Assembly: GCA_025345505.1 (NCBI GenBank)
Contig: JANVCC010000021.1
Location: forward strand, 30,943,365 to 31,007,364
Origin: Todiramphus chloris collaris
Taxonomy: Eukaryota > Chordata > Aves > Coraciiformes > Alcedinidae
Direction of reading: 5' to 3'
DNA: 64,000 nucleotides
Shown: in pieces, positions 25,260 to 38,294 of the stretch
Position numbering within the stretch: position 1 is the stretch's first letter
Layout: every line of letters starts with the position of its first letter
Position numbers and translations under genes: made by a program
The notes under the pieces: model-generated
Told to the model about the DNA's origin: nothing
Database searches by the model: none
The model's input: the letters and a program-made list of their open reading frames with translations, nothing else

Positions 25260-25529
25260 ATATGACTTAAAATATCATCATGCATTTATCATTACTGCAC
25301 TTTTCAGCACTCATGGATGCATCTCATCAGGCTGTATGTAATTGTGTATGTCCAGCTGGCTTAAATATTTCCCAACTCAATTGTTCTCCATCAAAGGTAA
25401 GTATTTGTTTCTCTGGAGTTTTTGACAGATCTCAGTCGCCTGCAGTTGCTGAGGTCAAATCCTACCAGTAATAAAGAGGCAAAGAGGACATTGAGTACAA
25501 CTCACCACCAACCAGGCAAATTAGACCAA
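25260..25529. other. Spacer holding a candidate exon
   Basis: The segment 25308-25396 lies between a pyrimidine-rich acceptor (CACTTTTCAG) and a perfect donor (AAAG|GTAAGT). It is open in one frame with five cysteines (AVCNCVCPAG, then LNCSPSK). It is 89 bp, with no identified partner exons, and is treated as a candidate only. Confidence 0.2.
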
Positions 25530-25951
25530 GTGGTAAGAATGAGTCTTATGAGAAGCAACTGAGGGACCTAGGGTTGTTTAGTCTGAAGAAAAGGAGGCTG
25601 AGGGGAGACCTTATCACTCTCTACAGCTACCTGAAAGGAGGTTGTAGAGAGGTGAGTGTTGGCCACTTCTCACAAGTCACAGCTAATAGAACAAGAGGAA
25701 GTGGGACCAAATTATTCCAGGGGAGGTTTAGGTTGTACATTAGGAAAAAAAATTCTACGAAAAGGATCATCAAAGATTGGAACAGGCTGCAAAGGGAGGT
25801 GGTTGAATCACCATCCCTGGATGTATTTAAAAACTATCTAGATATGGTACTCAAGGATATTATGTAGTGGTGGCCCTGAGAGAGTTAAATAATGGTTGAA
25901 CTTGATAATCTTAAAGGCCTTTTCCAACTAGTGATTCTGCAGTTTTTTGAT
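25530..25951 (+). mobile_element. CR1 LINE, 3' end
   Basis: Sense CR1 3' end. The frame 25574-25867 is an uninterrupted remnant of the ORF2 C-terminus ('[20 protein letters not shown]', later '[17 protein letters not shown]'). It finishes in the untranslated tail with ggccttttccaactagtgattctg. It is heavily 5'-truncated (about 420 bp). Confidence 0.94.
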
Positions 25952-28900
25952 GATGTGGCATATACTCTAAAATGGAACACCAGTGCAATCTCATAGGCAA
26001 CACCGACGATTATTATGCTTTCATGGCATGATCCTACTGAAAATGGCAATCATACCACCTTCCTTGATGAAGCCTAACAGTCCTTTTCAATGCTTTTTAC
26101 TAAGGATGTAACCTCAAAATGTATGTAATGGCTTCACCACAGGAAATGACAATTCCCAGTTCTTATTCCCTGGTTTATAGTTCAGTTCTAAACTGAATGA
26201 GAAGCACTTGTGGAACTGGACAGAGTCAGTAAAAAGCTGTCAGTTCCAGCAGAGGAGCTTGGAGGAACTTCTTGCCATCCTGATGAGATCAAGCCATCAC
26301 ATACACTATTTCCCCGCATCGACCAGGATCCACATACAGCAACAGCAGAAATATGGGGGCCAGAAGGTGGAGTCTGAGACCATTGCCATAAATACAGACA
26401 TACCATTGGTAGTATCAGGCCATGGGTTTTCATAACCTTGGAACTGAGACCTGTCAGTTTTACATTAAAAAATCCATAAACATATAGCCTCTGAAATAAG
26501 TCAAACTACTGATTTGAATAAAGATATTAACAATTTGCTATTTTTTATTGTCAAATCACAATGTATTTTGATAATTGTGACATTTATTTTATTTATTTTG
26601 CATATAATTTTATCTATATTGAGAATCTCAGTGGTAGTTTGGTTTAACTCCATTTGTCTTTTTGTCTCAAACCTTGAGAAAGAAATTATTTTAAACTAAG
26701 AGTGAAATGACATGTATTTTCAACCTAGTTTGATGTAGCTTTAGTGGTTAGAAAAAATATTTAAATCACATAATAAATTCATTCAACTCTTTGCTGACCT
26801 CAACTTTTACATGTATTCCATGTACAAACACTTTGTACAGTGCATCTATATTAGCAACTTAAACAGCCAGGCAGGCAATGCTCTCAGAATTGAAGTGCAA
26901 TCGTCTGTATTGTTAAGTTTTTAGACTGTTCTCTGGCACAGTTTTGACCTTGGCCAACTAGCAAGTTCTTAACTAATTCATGGGTGTATTTTAGGAAGTC
27001 AAACAGTCCAGCTACCGTGTCTAAATGCCAGCCACCAGTTTGCATGCAGCCACTCTCTTCCTGTAGCTAAAAGCATTTACTAATATATATGAGTCATTCC
27101 ATTTAACCCTGTGCCCAGGAAGGCTTTTGAGTTCTGTTTCATTTACTACTATTGACATAGCTTTAGCTTCTCAGATTGAAGAATTTCATTTATCATGTTC
27201 TTTTAGTAACATATGAACTTTGGAAAAAGAATGTGACTAATTTGAAAGAACAGCTGTTTGATTTCTAGTGTCAATTGCTGCCCTATTTAGAAAAAAATCT
27301 ATTAGCTATATAGAAAATTACAAGCACACTAAAATCATGAAAGAGTTTGCAAATATTAATTTAATTTCTTCAAATACCTTTCATGAGGCAATAACCTGTT
27401 TTGATATAGTGTCTTCCATCTGAGGATCTCAGACGGTTGCTAAAGCATTAATAAATCAGTTGCTGAAACCTTGTAATATATCAGTGATCTAGGGAAGACT
27501 GAAAGCTGGAATTCTCATTTATTATTTGTGTAACTACATACCAGCACACAGCTCTGTGAAGCAGAATACCCATGTCAAGCAAAAAACCCTACAGCCTGTC
27601 TGAAGAGATTTCATCACCATTTGAGGAGAGCAGATTAGTAAAGAGCAATTAATCTACTTGCCAAACACTGATGACTATAACTTCCATTAGTACTAAACTC
27701 CAGACTATTTTCTTCCTATTAAAGAGCTTTAGTTCCCATTATTCCTATGTCCAAGTTCTGCATTAAAGATGAGATGTCTAATCCTTGATAGCAATCACAG
27801 CTCCTTTATGGCACTATTTCCCAAAGCTGTTTTTCTCTGTACTCTCTCCTGATGAGCAGACTTTACTATTGAAAATTCCTCTGTTCCATCTGGAAAAAGG
27901 GAGATAGTTCAGACACACAGACAGCAAGGAATTTCCAGAAGACCCCTTTTATGGGAATGAGGCTGTTGTCAGCCCAGTGCAGGTAAAAGATTTGGGTCAG
28001 ACATGAACGCAGTCAGAAGATGGTGTCAAGCAGGTACTCAGTACAGGTCACTTTAATGAGTACCTGCTATAGGATGACCACTGCCAAAACTAGCATCAGA
28101 GAAGCCACAGGACAACTGGGTTCAAAACATTTTCTGAGCACCTCTCACCTGCTACAAGAATATTCTCATTATGGAGACATGCAGTGGATATCACTACACA
28201 GAAGCAGCAGAGGAAATTGCATCTTTGTCATTTTCCTTCACCATTTTTAAGGAGATCTCCAGCATTGCGTCATTACAGACCAGCCCTCCTGCCTATGCAT
28301 TACATTTATTTTGATTATATAGCTTTGCTTTCACACCATAGCGTTCTGATTATATTTGGGTCTTGTTATCTTTTCTAGGCAGGCTATCATTTTAAGCCTT
28401 CCATTATATTAAAGTATAAGAAACTATCTTCAGAAATCTTTGTCTTGGTGAATAAACAGATTTTTAGGTTATTTATTCAGCTTTATAGTTATATTATCAC
28501 TATCGGCTGCATGGCTGGACAAAGTTATCTTATTGCTTTTCCTATTGCTTTAAACTGCAGTACAAAATCCTTTTTAAAAAGATCTTCAAAATATTTTAAC
28601 TAGTTACAATGCAGAAACAGCTATAGCCACAAGAGGGCGCTCTTGTAAAAACATAAGACTGCTTGAGAAATAAGTACTTTTTGCACTTTAGCAGCGAAAG
28701 ATAGTTTTAGTAATTAGTGTTTACTTTCATTATTGTATTTCAGGAAATTAAATACTGATGTAAATTAGCACTGTATTCCCAATTCCATTTATATTCATCT
28801 TTTTATTTGTTTTTAATTAAACCCAAGAACTGGTAAATAACATATATGTAGCTATATACTTTTTGAAATAATGATTAAGTTTTGTTATGCAATCATATTT

Positions 28901-31900
28901 TCTCTAAAATTTCATCACTCACTTTTCACTAACACAATGCAATGACCCTTAGAGATGAAATTTATCAACTCAATTTAAAAATGCAGCTCCAGTCCCCATA
29001 ATATGCTCACTTTATAGAAAAGGGTTTATATTAAACTCTTCATGAGTTAAATTTTACCTTTTTAAGAGCTTAAACACATGCATACTCCTTTGAGACCTAA
29101 GAAGGTCCTACTTCTCCATAATGTCCTAGCAGAGGATGCTTTGTAAATGCAGAACAAAGTATGATACATGTAATCATGAAACCCAATGGAATTCTGCAAT
29201 TTATCAGTAATTATATCTTGGTGACAGATACTATCTTGTTCAAAAACAAACTGAACTTTGCAGAGAGATCACAGTATCACAAGGGAGCTACATCTTCCTT
29301 CTTGATTTGAGCTACCAAGATTTGTTGAAGATCAAAGTATAAGGCTGCCCTAGTTTATGTCAGTGACTGAACTGGTACAAATGAGTATCTGTCTGTCTCT
29401 GTCACATCTTGGCCTCATAAAACTCATTTAAATCCAAAGGAATAAGGTGCTTCTGCAAACTGTTCCCCAGAGAACTCTTTCCCTGACTAGGGTACTTGTC
29501 CACTAGTTATGCTTAGACCCTTGAAGTCCAATTTCTGTTTATAAAGCTGAAAACTGCATAAAATTGAGAATGTGGTCTTTTATGCAGCCACTGCAGGATT
29601 TGTCCATTAATATGTTAATTTCTAAACTTCCCTTTCAAATTCTACCATCTGCTTTTTTTTTGCTTTTTTTTTTCCTTTTTTTTCTTTTTTTTTTTGTTTT
29701 GAATAAAAAAAACCTGTGTTTTACAGACATATTTTCAGTTACTAATGTTATTACTTTCCTTAGTCATGATTCTCTTCAACTGAACTTTCCAGATGGTATC
29801 CAAGATCCAAGTATCTTTTCTTTAGATTCCTCATTTAAAAGTTGCTACTGCATGATAAATATTGAATTGGAATAACAACCTTTCTAAGGTACAAAAATAG
29901 CTCACCCTTCTGATCTCATTATTTTCTTCCATTCTTCCTCTAAATCTAATAGCTTTCTGTCCTCAAATTACAGTGCTTAAAATATCTATGACTCATTAAT
30001 TGTAAAAAAATTGTCTTTTTATTCATTAGTAGTAGAGGTTTTCATTGAATGTCCCAGCAGTGGCCCAAGACAATTTAGAGAAAAACCCATTATTTCTTCT
30101 GTCTAGACAGGAATTAATTTGTAGTTTTGCCCTTTTGCACAGGAATGGTGGAGAATTGTTGTCATTTGATGTAATACAGAAAAAACTTTTACACCTTTAA
30201 TCTGCCAATCAGATATTGTCAACATTCCCTTTATGACCAAGGTGGCCACGATTCAGCCAAGTACTTAAACAGATGTTTTTCCTTAATGATGTAATTTCAC
30301 AGCAATTATGAATGTATTTAAAGTTACACTTTTGTTCAATACATTGACTTCTGAGGGCCTTATTATTTGAATGAAAAACTTTACTTATATTTTCCTTTCT
30401 TTTAAACAAAACATCACCAGATTTCACTTTCTCAGATAGAGATTTCATGCTAACTACAGATCGCTACATTCTGAGTGTGGGTATAAAACCCTTCATTCCA
30501 TAACTAAGACTGAATAGTAGATGGTATCATAGGACTAGGATTGACTGCATGGCTTATGATATTCAGTAACCACAGACATCAGTAAAGTAGATATTTAATT
30601 AGAAGCGTTTATAGAACATACATTGAATAAACCCCAAAATCCACGTACATCTCTGAATACATTATCAAACACAAAACTGAGACTGCATGGTTTATTGACA
30701 CCAAACTTTCAGTGTCTAGACAAATGCAGACGATATTGTCCATCTAGACCTGCATCAAGACAGCATAACAACTGTCACTATTACAAAGATACTGAGAATC
30801 TGATCCTGACATTAAACCCAAAAGTTACTAGATATTCACTGTACCTGTCATCAAAATCATAGTATGCTTTTACTGTTCAATAACTGTGGTCTCTTTCTCA
30901 GATATTTTGGCCATATAGGTACTTTTCCAGTCCTTTGAAACTGTATTATAGGTTGCCTTTCTCTTCCCAGAAATCTTTATGATACTTTCTTATATATAAG
31001 TAATGTAGTAAAATAAATAAATTCCTTTCATTTGTGTTTCAGTAAAGGAAAGTCTTCCTTCTTCAGAAACACAATTGCACATTTGCTAAAAGTCTCTTGA
31101 TGATAAGCCCTCTATAGATCATATACTGAGACTTAAAGATCTTTAGTCAGGCCAAACCATGGCAACTGCCAGAATTGATGCTGAAAATTATCAGTTACAG
31201 AATGTCTAATTTATTTTTCCAGTCACTTCCTTCATGTGTGGATTCAAGGTACTTTTTCAGCTCTAGCAGCATTTCAGAACACTAAGCATCAATCAAGCAA
31301 GCTCCTACCTACATACAAAATGCGTGCAAATAGCCTTGCAGTAGGGCTAAGTAACATCAGTGCATTTATTCCTAGCTATGACCAGTCTCTGGTATTGCCA
31401 TGCTCAATAGGTGCATCTGCATTTTTTTCAGATGTCAGTATGCCTTGCACCTATTATCTGTAGTCCTACAGTTGGTGTTTGAGCACAGCAGTAGTGCACT
31501 CAGGTGATTTCCCTCCTGGTGGAGTTGTGATTGAAGGCACTTCCAGGGCACATCTAGGGTATACCACCATCAATATAGATGCAAGGTCCTGCAGAGTTTA
31601 GCCTTTTTGGATGCATCAGTCATTACTGGGAGTGATACAAGTGACACAGACTACATGCCTTATAAACATGCCATGTGAACATATGGTCCTAGAACTATAA
31701 ATTATGAAGTCAAATCAAGTACAGGTCCCTCCTACTTGGCAATGTAGCAGTTGGTTATTTAAGTGCAGTAAAAGAGAAGTCAAGTTGTGGCACTGAGAGA
31801 TAAGGAGTAGCAAACCTCTTAATCCTGTATGGTAAACAGAAGAATCTCTAAGTATTAGATATTGAGTGCAACATAAAACATGAGACAATTTAGAGGAAGT

Positions 31901-32204
31901 ATATCTAAGGGCATGTAAAACAATGAGTTCCTTATTTCTAACTATCGTGGATGAAGGGTCAGTGATATAAATATTACAGGGTCAATTTTACTGTTTTTAC
32001 AGTGAGAATTTTTTTTGTAATAATTGGTAGTAATTTGTTTACAATGTATGTCCATGGTTTCTGTACTTAAATAGATCTCCTTCCCTTGTATTCTTGTAAT
32101 CCTTCCCATTCAGATGAATCACAGTTTTCAACACTTACTTTGCTACACTAAGCTAACCATTAACTTTTGCTCTTATATTGTATAATAGATTCTCCATTCA
32201 TCTT
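25952..32204. other. Long AT-rich unique stretch without recognised gene
   Basis: No transposon signature and no convincing coding sequence. Notable items are a CTCF-like motif at 28627-28641, a T-rich run at about 29655-29697, and a 45-bp minus-strand segment (28149-28193) bounded by strong acceptor- and donor-like sites. The remaining short frames look like chance. Confidence 0.5.
28627..28641 (+). promoter_or_regulatory. CTCF-binding-like motif
   Basis: CCACAAGAGGGCGCT fits the vertebrate CTCF core (CCASYAGRKGGCRSY) at 14 of 15 positions. The CpG inside is striking in this AT-rich, CpG-poor stretch. Occupancy cannot be judged from sequence. Confidence 0.5.
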
Positions 32205-33375
32205 TATCTGGTTCAGACTTGTGCTTCCTGAACATAAGTGACCAGAACTGGGTGCAACTACACATAGACTACCATGTCTTCTGCAAAGATATTACTAAGA
32301 CTTCCAATGTTTTTCCTTTTTTTTTCTTTTTTCTTTTTTTTTTTTTTTTTTAAATAAGCCCCTAGTTTACAGAGACCTTATGTACTTCAAGCTACATCAC
32401 AATTTCTGTTATATCCATTTTCAGCTTAATTTGTTTCTTCCAGAGTAATGATCTGCTTTCCACAGTATTGGAAAAACTCTTCAACCTTGTGTTTTACATG
32501 AATTTCATAACCTATGCCTGGAAACATATCCAATTATGAAAATATTAAATATTATTTGCAAGAGTGAACATAAAGAACACTGCAATCTCCCTTTCATTTC
32601 AGTAATTTGCATTTAATGTCCTCCAAAAAGTCTCTATCCATTTTAAAATTCTTTTATTAACCCATGGAAGATCTCAAACTTGAATAATATTTTTTTAATA
32701 CAGTTTAGATATCAAGTCTTTTGTATTAACCTTATCTCAGAAATTATCTTTTAGGAAATATATTTAATAACTGTAATGTGACATATCTTTAATAAACCCA
32801 TTTGTGTTTTATATTAGTGCCCATTTTCTTTCTGTCTCTGATAATATTGATGTCCTGAATACAAACTCTGTGAAAAAAAGTTATGACCTTTAGAATAAAG
32901 TAACAGACTTATACTTGTATCATTCTGCTTATTATAATTTTTCTTTCCTCAAGTAGGTTTTTTTTTCTGTTCTCCTACTATGTCGCTGTGATCTGTTAAT
33001 GTGTTATTTATATGTTAGTTCATTACATAGCCTGGATATAAATTTTTCAGACAGTCGATATAAATATTACAAGCAGTCCAAAGTTTACTCACAACTCGGG
33101 TATGATATTCTAATATCCTTTTCTCATTGTAGATTATTTTTCCATTGGTGTTACATGCATCATCATCCTTACTGAAAACTGAAGCAAAAGATGTATTTAG
33201 TATGTTGGCAACATATACATTGTTCCTGATCTATATCTTTCCATCCACAAACCCTGGTCCATTCCTTTTCTCATGTTCTTTCCATATATGTCTGTGGAGA
33301 ACCTTTTTTACTGTTCACTTGATTTTCTTTACTTCTTCCTGTAAATGTTATATTTTGAATTTCAGCTGTCCTGAT
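32205..33375 (-). mobile_element. Ancient, highly diverged CR1-like LINE
   Basis: Scattered minus-strand matches in correct CR1 order. Near 32230 the reverse complement codes C-T-Q-F-W-S, the usual 'YCVQFWS' site of the ORF2 C-terminal region. Near 33170 it codes S-F-A-S-V-F-S-K, the 'FFASVFT' segment just ahead of the RT domain. Between them the sequence is decayed and carries a T-rich insert (about 32307-32352). The 3' end is not visible. This is older than the other CR1 copies. Confidence 0.55.
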
Positions 33376-33386
33376 CACACTCATGG

Positions 33387-33967
33387 AATCAAAGAATCAT
33401 AGAATGTCTGAGGTTGGAAAATATCTCTGGAGGCCATCTGGTCTAATCACCCTGCTCAGCATGGTCAGCTAGAGCCAGATCTCCAGGACAGTGTCCAGGT
33501 GGCTTTTGAATATCTTCAAGGATGGAGACTCCACAACCTTCTGGGGCAACCTGTGCCAGTGCTCCATCACCCTCATGGTAAAATAATATTTCCTGAAACT
33601 CAGAACCTCCTGTGTTTCAGTTTGTGCCCATTGCCTCTGGTCCTCTCACTGGAGAACACTGGAAAGAGCCTGGCACCATCTTCTTTACACCCTCCCTTCA
33701 AGTATTTATATACATTAATAAGATCCTCCTAAAGTGAACACCTTTAGGATAAGTCGTCCCAGCTCTGTCTGCCTTTCTCCATAAGAGAGAAGTTAAGATG
33801 AGTTTCCTCATCATCTTCATGGTCCTTTTCTGGACTCTTTCCAGCATGTCCATAAGAGAGAAGTTAAGATTAGTTTCCTCATCATCTTCATGGCCCTTTT
33901 CTGGACTGTTTCCAGCATGTGTTGTACTGGGAACCCCAGAAATGAATAGACTATAGCTACTCTGGAT
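33387..33967 (-). mobile_element. CR1 LINE, 3' end with internal tandem duplication
   Basis: Minus-strand CR1 starting at the left with aatcatagaatgtctgagg, the terminal tail. It includes the antisense of the 'WRLHNLLGQPVPVLHHPHG'-region codons and the upstream 'GLEHLSYGER'-type stretch. A 71-bp unit near its right end is present twice. It abuts the older CR1-like element. Confidence 0.93.
33779..33920. repeat. 71-bp tandem duplication within CR1
   Basis: Unit 1 (33779-33849) and unit 2 (33850-33920) both run from ccataagagagaag to ccagcatgt and differ at only about three positions. Other CR1 copies here have one unit, so the duplication arose in this copy. Confidence 0.95.
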
Positions 33968-36677
33968 AATATCTTTTTTTTTTTTTTTTATCTTTTCACT
34001 GCAGATTATCCATTTTAATTATTTTTTTTTAAGTTGTTTATTCCTACTAGTAATCCTGTAAACAGTAAATTCTGTATAGATTTAATTATCTCTACTCTTA
34101 CAAATACTAACAAAAAACTTCTAAGTTAAATGCACCTTGAAACTCTGAAGAACATACCAAAGAAGGTCCCAGGTATTTTATGTTTTTTTCTACTAAGTTG
34201 TTTGATAATGGACCTAATTCCTGACTGAGTAAACCCCATGAAAGCCTGAACGCAGATTGAGTTGTCAACCAGGTGCAGTTATGTTTTGTAAGCTAATGAT
34301 CACCCATGACTCTTAATAACTTTTTTAGAATGGTTGGATATTAGCTCTTTCTTTCATTTAACTTTATAATGAGTTAAAAAATGAACCCAGAAAGACCTAT
34401 CCCTGATTGCTAGCTTGTTCCTCTAATTGCAAATTGACAATTATTTAGAATAGCATATACCTGGGTAACTGAAATGTTTTATGAAACTCAAGCTTTGATA
34501 TTTCCACAGTTTTCAGTAGGACAAAAATTCTCTAGACATATTCTAATTTAGAAAGTTTCTTGGATTTTGCAGCTTCTGTTTCCTTCTACTCAGTTTTATG
34601 ATATTATTCTCAGTCTAATTTCCTTGAACCAGTTTACTGAAAACTCTAGGAGACACATCATTAATCTACCATATACAAAAAATTCAGTGTTTGTCTGATG
34701 ATTCATGAATATTCTCTTGATCAGCACATTGGGGAATGAACCAGATACCTTTAGATATAAAAGCACAAATTTTCTTATCTCAATACTGAAGACAAATAAG
34801 ATAACAGACTATATACTCTGTGGATCAAATATTGAGGGAAAATCAATATACACTGAATACTGGATTAAACTGCAGTTTCATATGAAAATTAATTTCAAGC
34901 ATGTGGTACAGAGACACAGTCTAGGGGAAATCTCCACTGTAATTTGGAATGATCTATCACTGAAAATTTACTACATACTGGTCTGTTTGTCATGTTTCGC
35001 TCTGGAGGATTTTAGTATACTTAGAATCTGTGTAAACACTGCTACCCTCCATGAGCTACAGTACTGGGATTTTCTTAATTGTTGCTACAGCTTGCCACTC
35101 TGAAGAATTTCATTACACATGTTATTGGTTATACTTTTTTCTTGTCTCATCCTCAAACAGTTCATTATATATGTAGAGAGAATGGATGCCTTTGGTCTAT
35201 CTTTTTCACTTCAACCTACCTCTCATTGTGCAAGAAAACTGTAATTTTTAAATCTTCTGTTCTTGCACAGGAGATCTAAGAAAAAGTATTTCATCTATGG
35301 GCAGCCTTAGACTAAAGCACTTTTTTTTTTTTTTTTTCCTTTTTTTTTTATTTTAAATCACTTTTTCTCAGGCAATGTGAACTACATAGGACTAAATTTA
35401 TTTTTTTTTTTACTTTAGTTTCTAAACAGCTTTCCTTACTCGGAGATGTTGTTAATATTGTGTCTCAGGTAAAGTTACCAGCAACTGAAAATCCAGTGAA
35501 AGCAACACCAATCTATTCTCCACATTCCTAAATGTCTGCCTAAGTTATAGAACATACCTTTAATTTATGTCTATGTCAACACAGTCCTGGCTTCATTGAG
35601 CTGAATCATATCCAATGTCTGTAACTTTAAGGAAGAAACAGAGAAATATGCCTCTGTCTCAGACCATTTTTGAAGCTGTAGTACTATGCCGACCAAGATA
35701 TGTGCATTCCCTAGTATAAAGACTTTGTGTATTAGGTATATACATCATTATATTGACTTGCAGTATTTTGACCATTTTAATAAGCACCAAAAATCTTATT
35801 CTAACAGCTAGCTCTGCCTTCTGGACCTCCTGTTGATTTTATATTTCATTTTTTATTATATTTATTTCTACAAATCAATGCCATGAGGAGGTTTGAATGA
35901 GATATCTATGCAGTGGAAAAAAAATCCCTGAAGCAACTCAAAATGTAGTATTTTCAAAGGTTAGAAATATTTTTTCTATGCAATTAACACAAATCCATAT
36001 TTTCATAGATTTGACTTAAGTTGTCACAAACTTTCTTAAAAGACTCCTTTGTGGGAAATAAATGGAGAGCTAAACACATTTCTGCTATGATAACTTCAAC
36101 TTTCCCTAACATATGACGAGAATAGAGGGTCTCTTCTGCAATGCAATGAAAGGCATGTAATTTTTACCCAGAAGAAAATGATCCTGCTTACCAGCTGATA
36201 TTTATTCCAGACTCTTCTAGCAATTATATTTCACTTTCAGAAGATTCTGACTTATATTAGATTCACTAATGCATAGCAAACACTTGAAAGAGCTAAGTCC
36301 ATCCATAGCAGATACCATGTTGATGATACTGTTTGCTCTTTTGCTGTTGGAACTAAGAGAATATTGAGGCTGAGCAGCATGATGTTAAAACTTGCTAATG
36401 TGCATAGGTAACAGTTCTTAGGTAGAATCCCACTGAAACCGAGGATTTCCTTCCTACAGTCTCATCTCCTCATCATCTTAATGATGTACTTTCTATAAAT
36501 TTATTGCAAGGCACCTGTAATTACTCCTCTTTAGCACTGTACTTTCTTCTCTGATGTGTTTGCTTCTTCAGTAAAGTCCCAGGAATGTGCATTCATCTCT
36601 CTACATCTTTGCTGTGATTCTGTTAGCATCAGTTCTCTGTCCTGGGACCTAAGAGCCCTCTTAGTTTCCTATTATGT
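33968..36677. other. AT-rich unique DNA
   Basis: No transposon or gene recognised. T-rich runs lie near 33972-33989 and 35322-35350. The 132-codon frame 34705-35103 has no motif, signal or coding-like features. Confidence 0.5.
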
Positions 36678-37425
36678 TGCCCTGGTTTTATTTAGAAGAG
36701 AATTAATTCTGTTCAGTGATATTAATTTCAGCTGTTTCTTGTAAGTAAATGTGCTTTCTAAAGTTAACAGCACATTTTTGCAGACAGAATCTGCTTCCAG
36801 CAGTGATACTGCTTGATATTTAAAGTTACTACCAAAGATTGATATGCAGAAAGGGTCTTGCTGTTACTTGCTCCTGTGAAGACCAATGTCACTGCTAAAT
36901 CTCATGTATCACACGGGGGTGCAGCAAGTAAAAGGCCACACCTGTGCGGAGGAGCAAACAGGACAGGTGAACGTAAACTGACCAACAATGTATTCCATAC
37001 CCTATATATCATTAGTATAAAGCCAAGGAATCATTAGAGTGAAGCTCCTTCTTCAATGGCCAGCATCCATGGAGGACTTCATCTGTTCTGCCTCTGATCC
37101 CTATCCCCATGTTTCTGAATCCAGCTCCCAGAGTGAGGTCCTGAATCCTGTTCCCATTTACCACTGAGTCCAGTCTGGGACTTCTCCAGTGCCTGCTCCA
37201 CAGCATCAGTGGTTACAGTGATGTAGTTGCCATCAGGGGGGTTGGATTTGGTACTGATTTTGTATATATTTGTATATACTTCCTTTTATTATTATTATTT
37301 TCATTAAAGCTGTTTTAATTTTCTTTTTGTATCCATAATTCTCTTTCCCTTATTTCCTATCTCTTCCCCTTTGGGGAGGGAGAGGGGTTAACAGAGAACA
37401 TCTGTCGTTTGTTTAGTGGTTGGCA
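36678..37425 (+). mobile_element. Solo LTR, family A, copy 3
   Basis: 748 bp from TGCCCTGG to GGTTGGCA with a perfect 5-bp duplication tatgt (36673-36677 and 37426-37430). It carries CTATATATC near 37002, a plausible TATA box, and ATTAAA at 37303-37308, a plausible poly-A signal. It aligns with copies 1 and 4 throughout. Confidence 0.95.
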
Positions 37426-38294
37426 TATGTCTGGAAAGTGACAAAATTTCTGAGCTCCTAAGACTGCTTCATGACATATAATTTTTTGTTGATATTTGAA
37501 ATTTGGTCTACTGTTCCCCTTATAATAATGGTTTTAAATCGCAGAATCACAAAGACAGTCCTCAAATCTGATGGTTTTTGTGCTACAGAAATGCCCTCAT
37601 CTGGAAGCATTCTCTGAAGATGTATTTCATTACAAAAAGGAATCCAAAGTACAAAAACCTCTGTTTGAATATTCATAAATGAGATTTTCAGCTTACACTT
37701 CAGCTTTACCTCCAATGTTAGCATTTAATACTGATCCTCCTGCATCCTATATTCACAGCATACCTATCTCAGTTTTATGTGGCTGCAATCTCTACAGCTA
37801 GTTTTATCCTTCACACAGTTCAGGCAAAGTATATCCAAAAAAATGTTCTTCTGTGTTAGAAGTGTCTATGCAGGTAACTCCAAATGTTGATGATCACATA
37901 CTCAGGAGTCATTTCCCAAATTTTAAAATGCCTATTATAATGCAGATTCAATTTATAGTAGTTATCCCGTCTTACACTTTTAACCGTGTTTAAAAGATGA
38001 TATATAAAAGAACAAAAGGGACAGAAGGATAAGAGATAAAAGATAAAAGAATAATATGAAAAAAAGATCAGGTTAAAGGGTCTGTATTTTCAAGAGTTTT
38101 TAAGGCTGAACACCTTACATATTATAATTGCATTGATACATTTTTAGTAGTTTCTCTTATTTATTTTTAATTTTTTTTTTTTTTTTTTTTTTAATATTCA
38201 GGGTTGCAATTTAGTTGGATCCCATTCAGTTAGATAGATTTTGAGTGCCCTCTGGAAATGATCTTCAGAGATGGTCTGTTGACTTAAATATTTT
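37426..38294. other. Unique spacer with poly-T
   Basis: No gene recognised. T22 run at 38171-38192. Confidence 0.45.

Noticed and set aside
34705-35103. 132-codon plus-strand open frame
   Set aside because: No recognisable motif, domain or splice context; AT-rich composition; likely chance.
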